Origin: Flavobacteriales bacterium CG_4_9_14_3_um_filter_32_8
GTDB lineage: Bacteria > Bacteroidota > Bacteroidia > Flavobacteriales_E > Vicingaceae
Length of the DNA stretch: 6,635 bases
Direction: 5' to 3'
NCBI GenBank assembly: GCA_002790175.1
Contig: PFUQ01000249.1
Coordinates: 1-6,635, forward strand
In this document: in pieces, positions 6,628-6,635 of the stretch
Layout of the letters: every line of letters starts with the position of its first letter
How positions within the stretch are numbered: the stretch's first letter is position 1
Translations under genes and position numbers: made by a program
Notes under the pieces: model-generated
Told to the model about the DNA's origin: nothing
Databases searched by the model: none
Seen by the model: only the letters and a program-made list of their open reading frames with translations

Positions 6628-6635
6628 CTTATTTT

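Overview
The window is AT-rich, with A-rich leaders, weak or absent Shine-Dalgarno motifs, and a signal peptide ending in a KA|Q-type site followed by an outer-membrane barrel. Together with the gene content this points to a member of the Bacteroidota, most likely a flavobacterium-like organism. That assignment is by eye; no taxonomic search was run.

Positions 1-5703 hold four tightly packed plus-strand genes. (1) The 3' part of a family 2 glycosyltransferase fused to a DUF2062 membrane domain; its true start lies left of the window. (2) A membrane-anchored Ntn-hydrolase of the peptidase C45/acyl-CoA:6-APA acyltransferase family, with a C-terminal TPR-like helix pair. (3) A PaaK-like adenylate-forming ligase starting at TTG. 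(4) An FAD-dependent oxidoreductase of the carotenoid isomerase/retinol saturase/phytoene dehydrogenase group. Consecutive genes overlap by 1, 8 and 8 bases, so they almost certainly form one operon with translational coupling. From memory of Bacteroidota gene clusters, this set (GT2-DUF2062, C45 acyltransferase, acyl-activating ligase, CrtI-like oxidoreductase) is typical of flexirubin/aryl-polyene pigment loci. No ketosynthase, dehydratase, ACP or ammonia-lyase gene is visible, so the pathway call is inference. In that model the ligase activates an aromatic or polyene acid, the oxidoreductase adjusts the redox or isomer state of the chain, and the C45 protein and glycosyltransferase finish or anchor the product at the envelope.

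Positions 5704-5751 form a short spacer between convergent genes. It is mostly a second copy of the ligase/oxidoreductase junction: 37 identical bases, and 50 of 53 over a longer alignment. Gene 4 is therefore bracketed by direct repeats 1695 bp apart. Copy 2 carries the last codons and stop of gene 3 and the first 8 bases of gene 4, then homology ends. This looks like the scar of a tandem duplication or insertion, and it is the most unusual thing in the window.

Positions 5752-6627 hold a minus-strand gene for a secreted outer-membrane beta-barrel protein of unknown function, convergent to the operon. No tRNA, rRNA, CRISPR array, transposase or strong GC-rich terminator was seen. No stretch longer than 300 bases lacks a gene.
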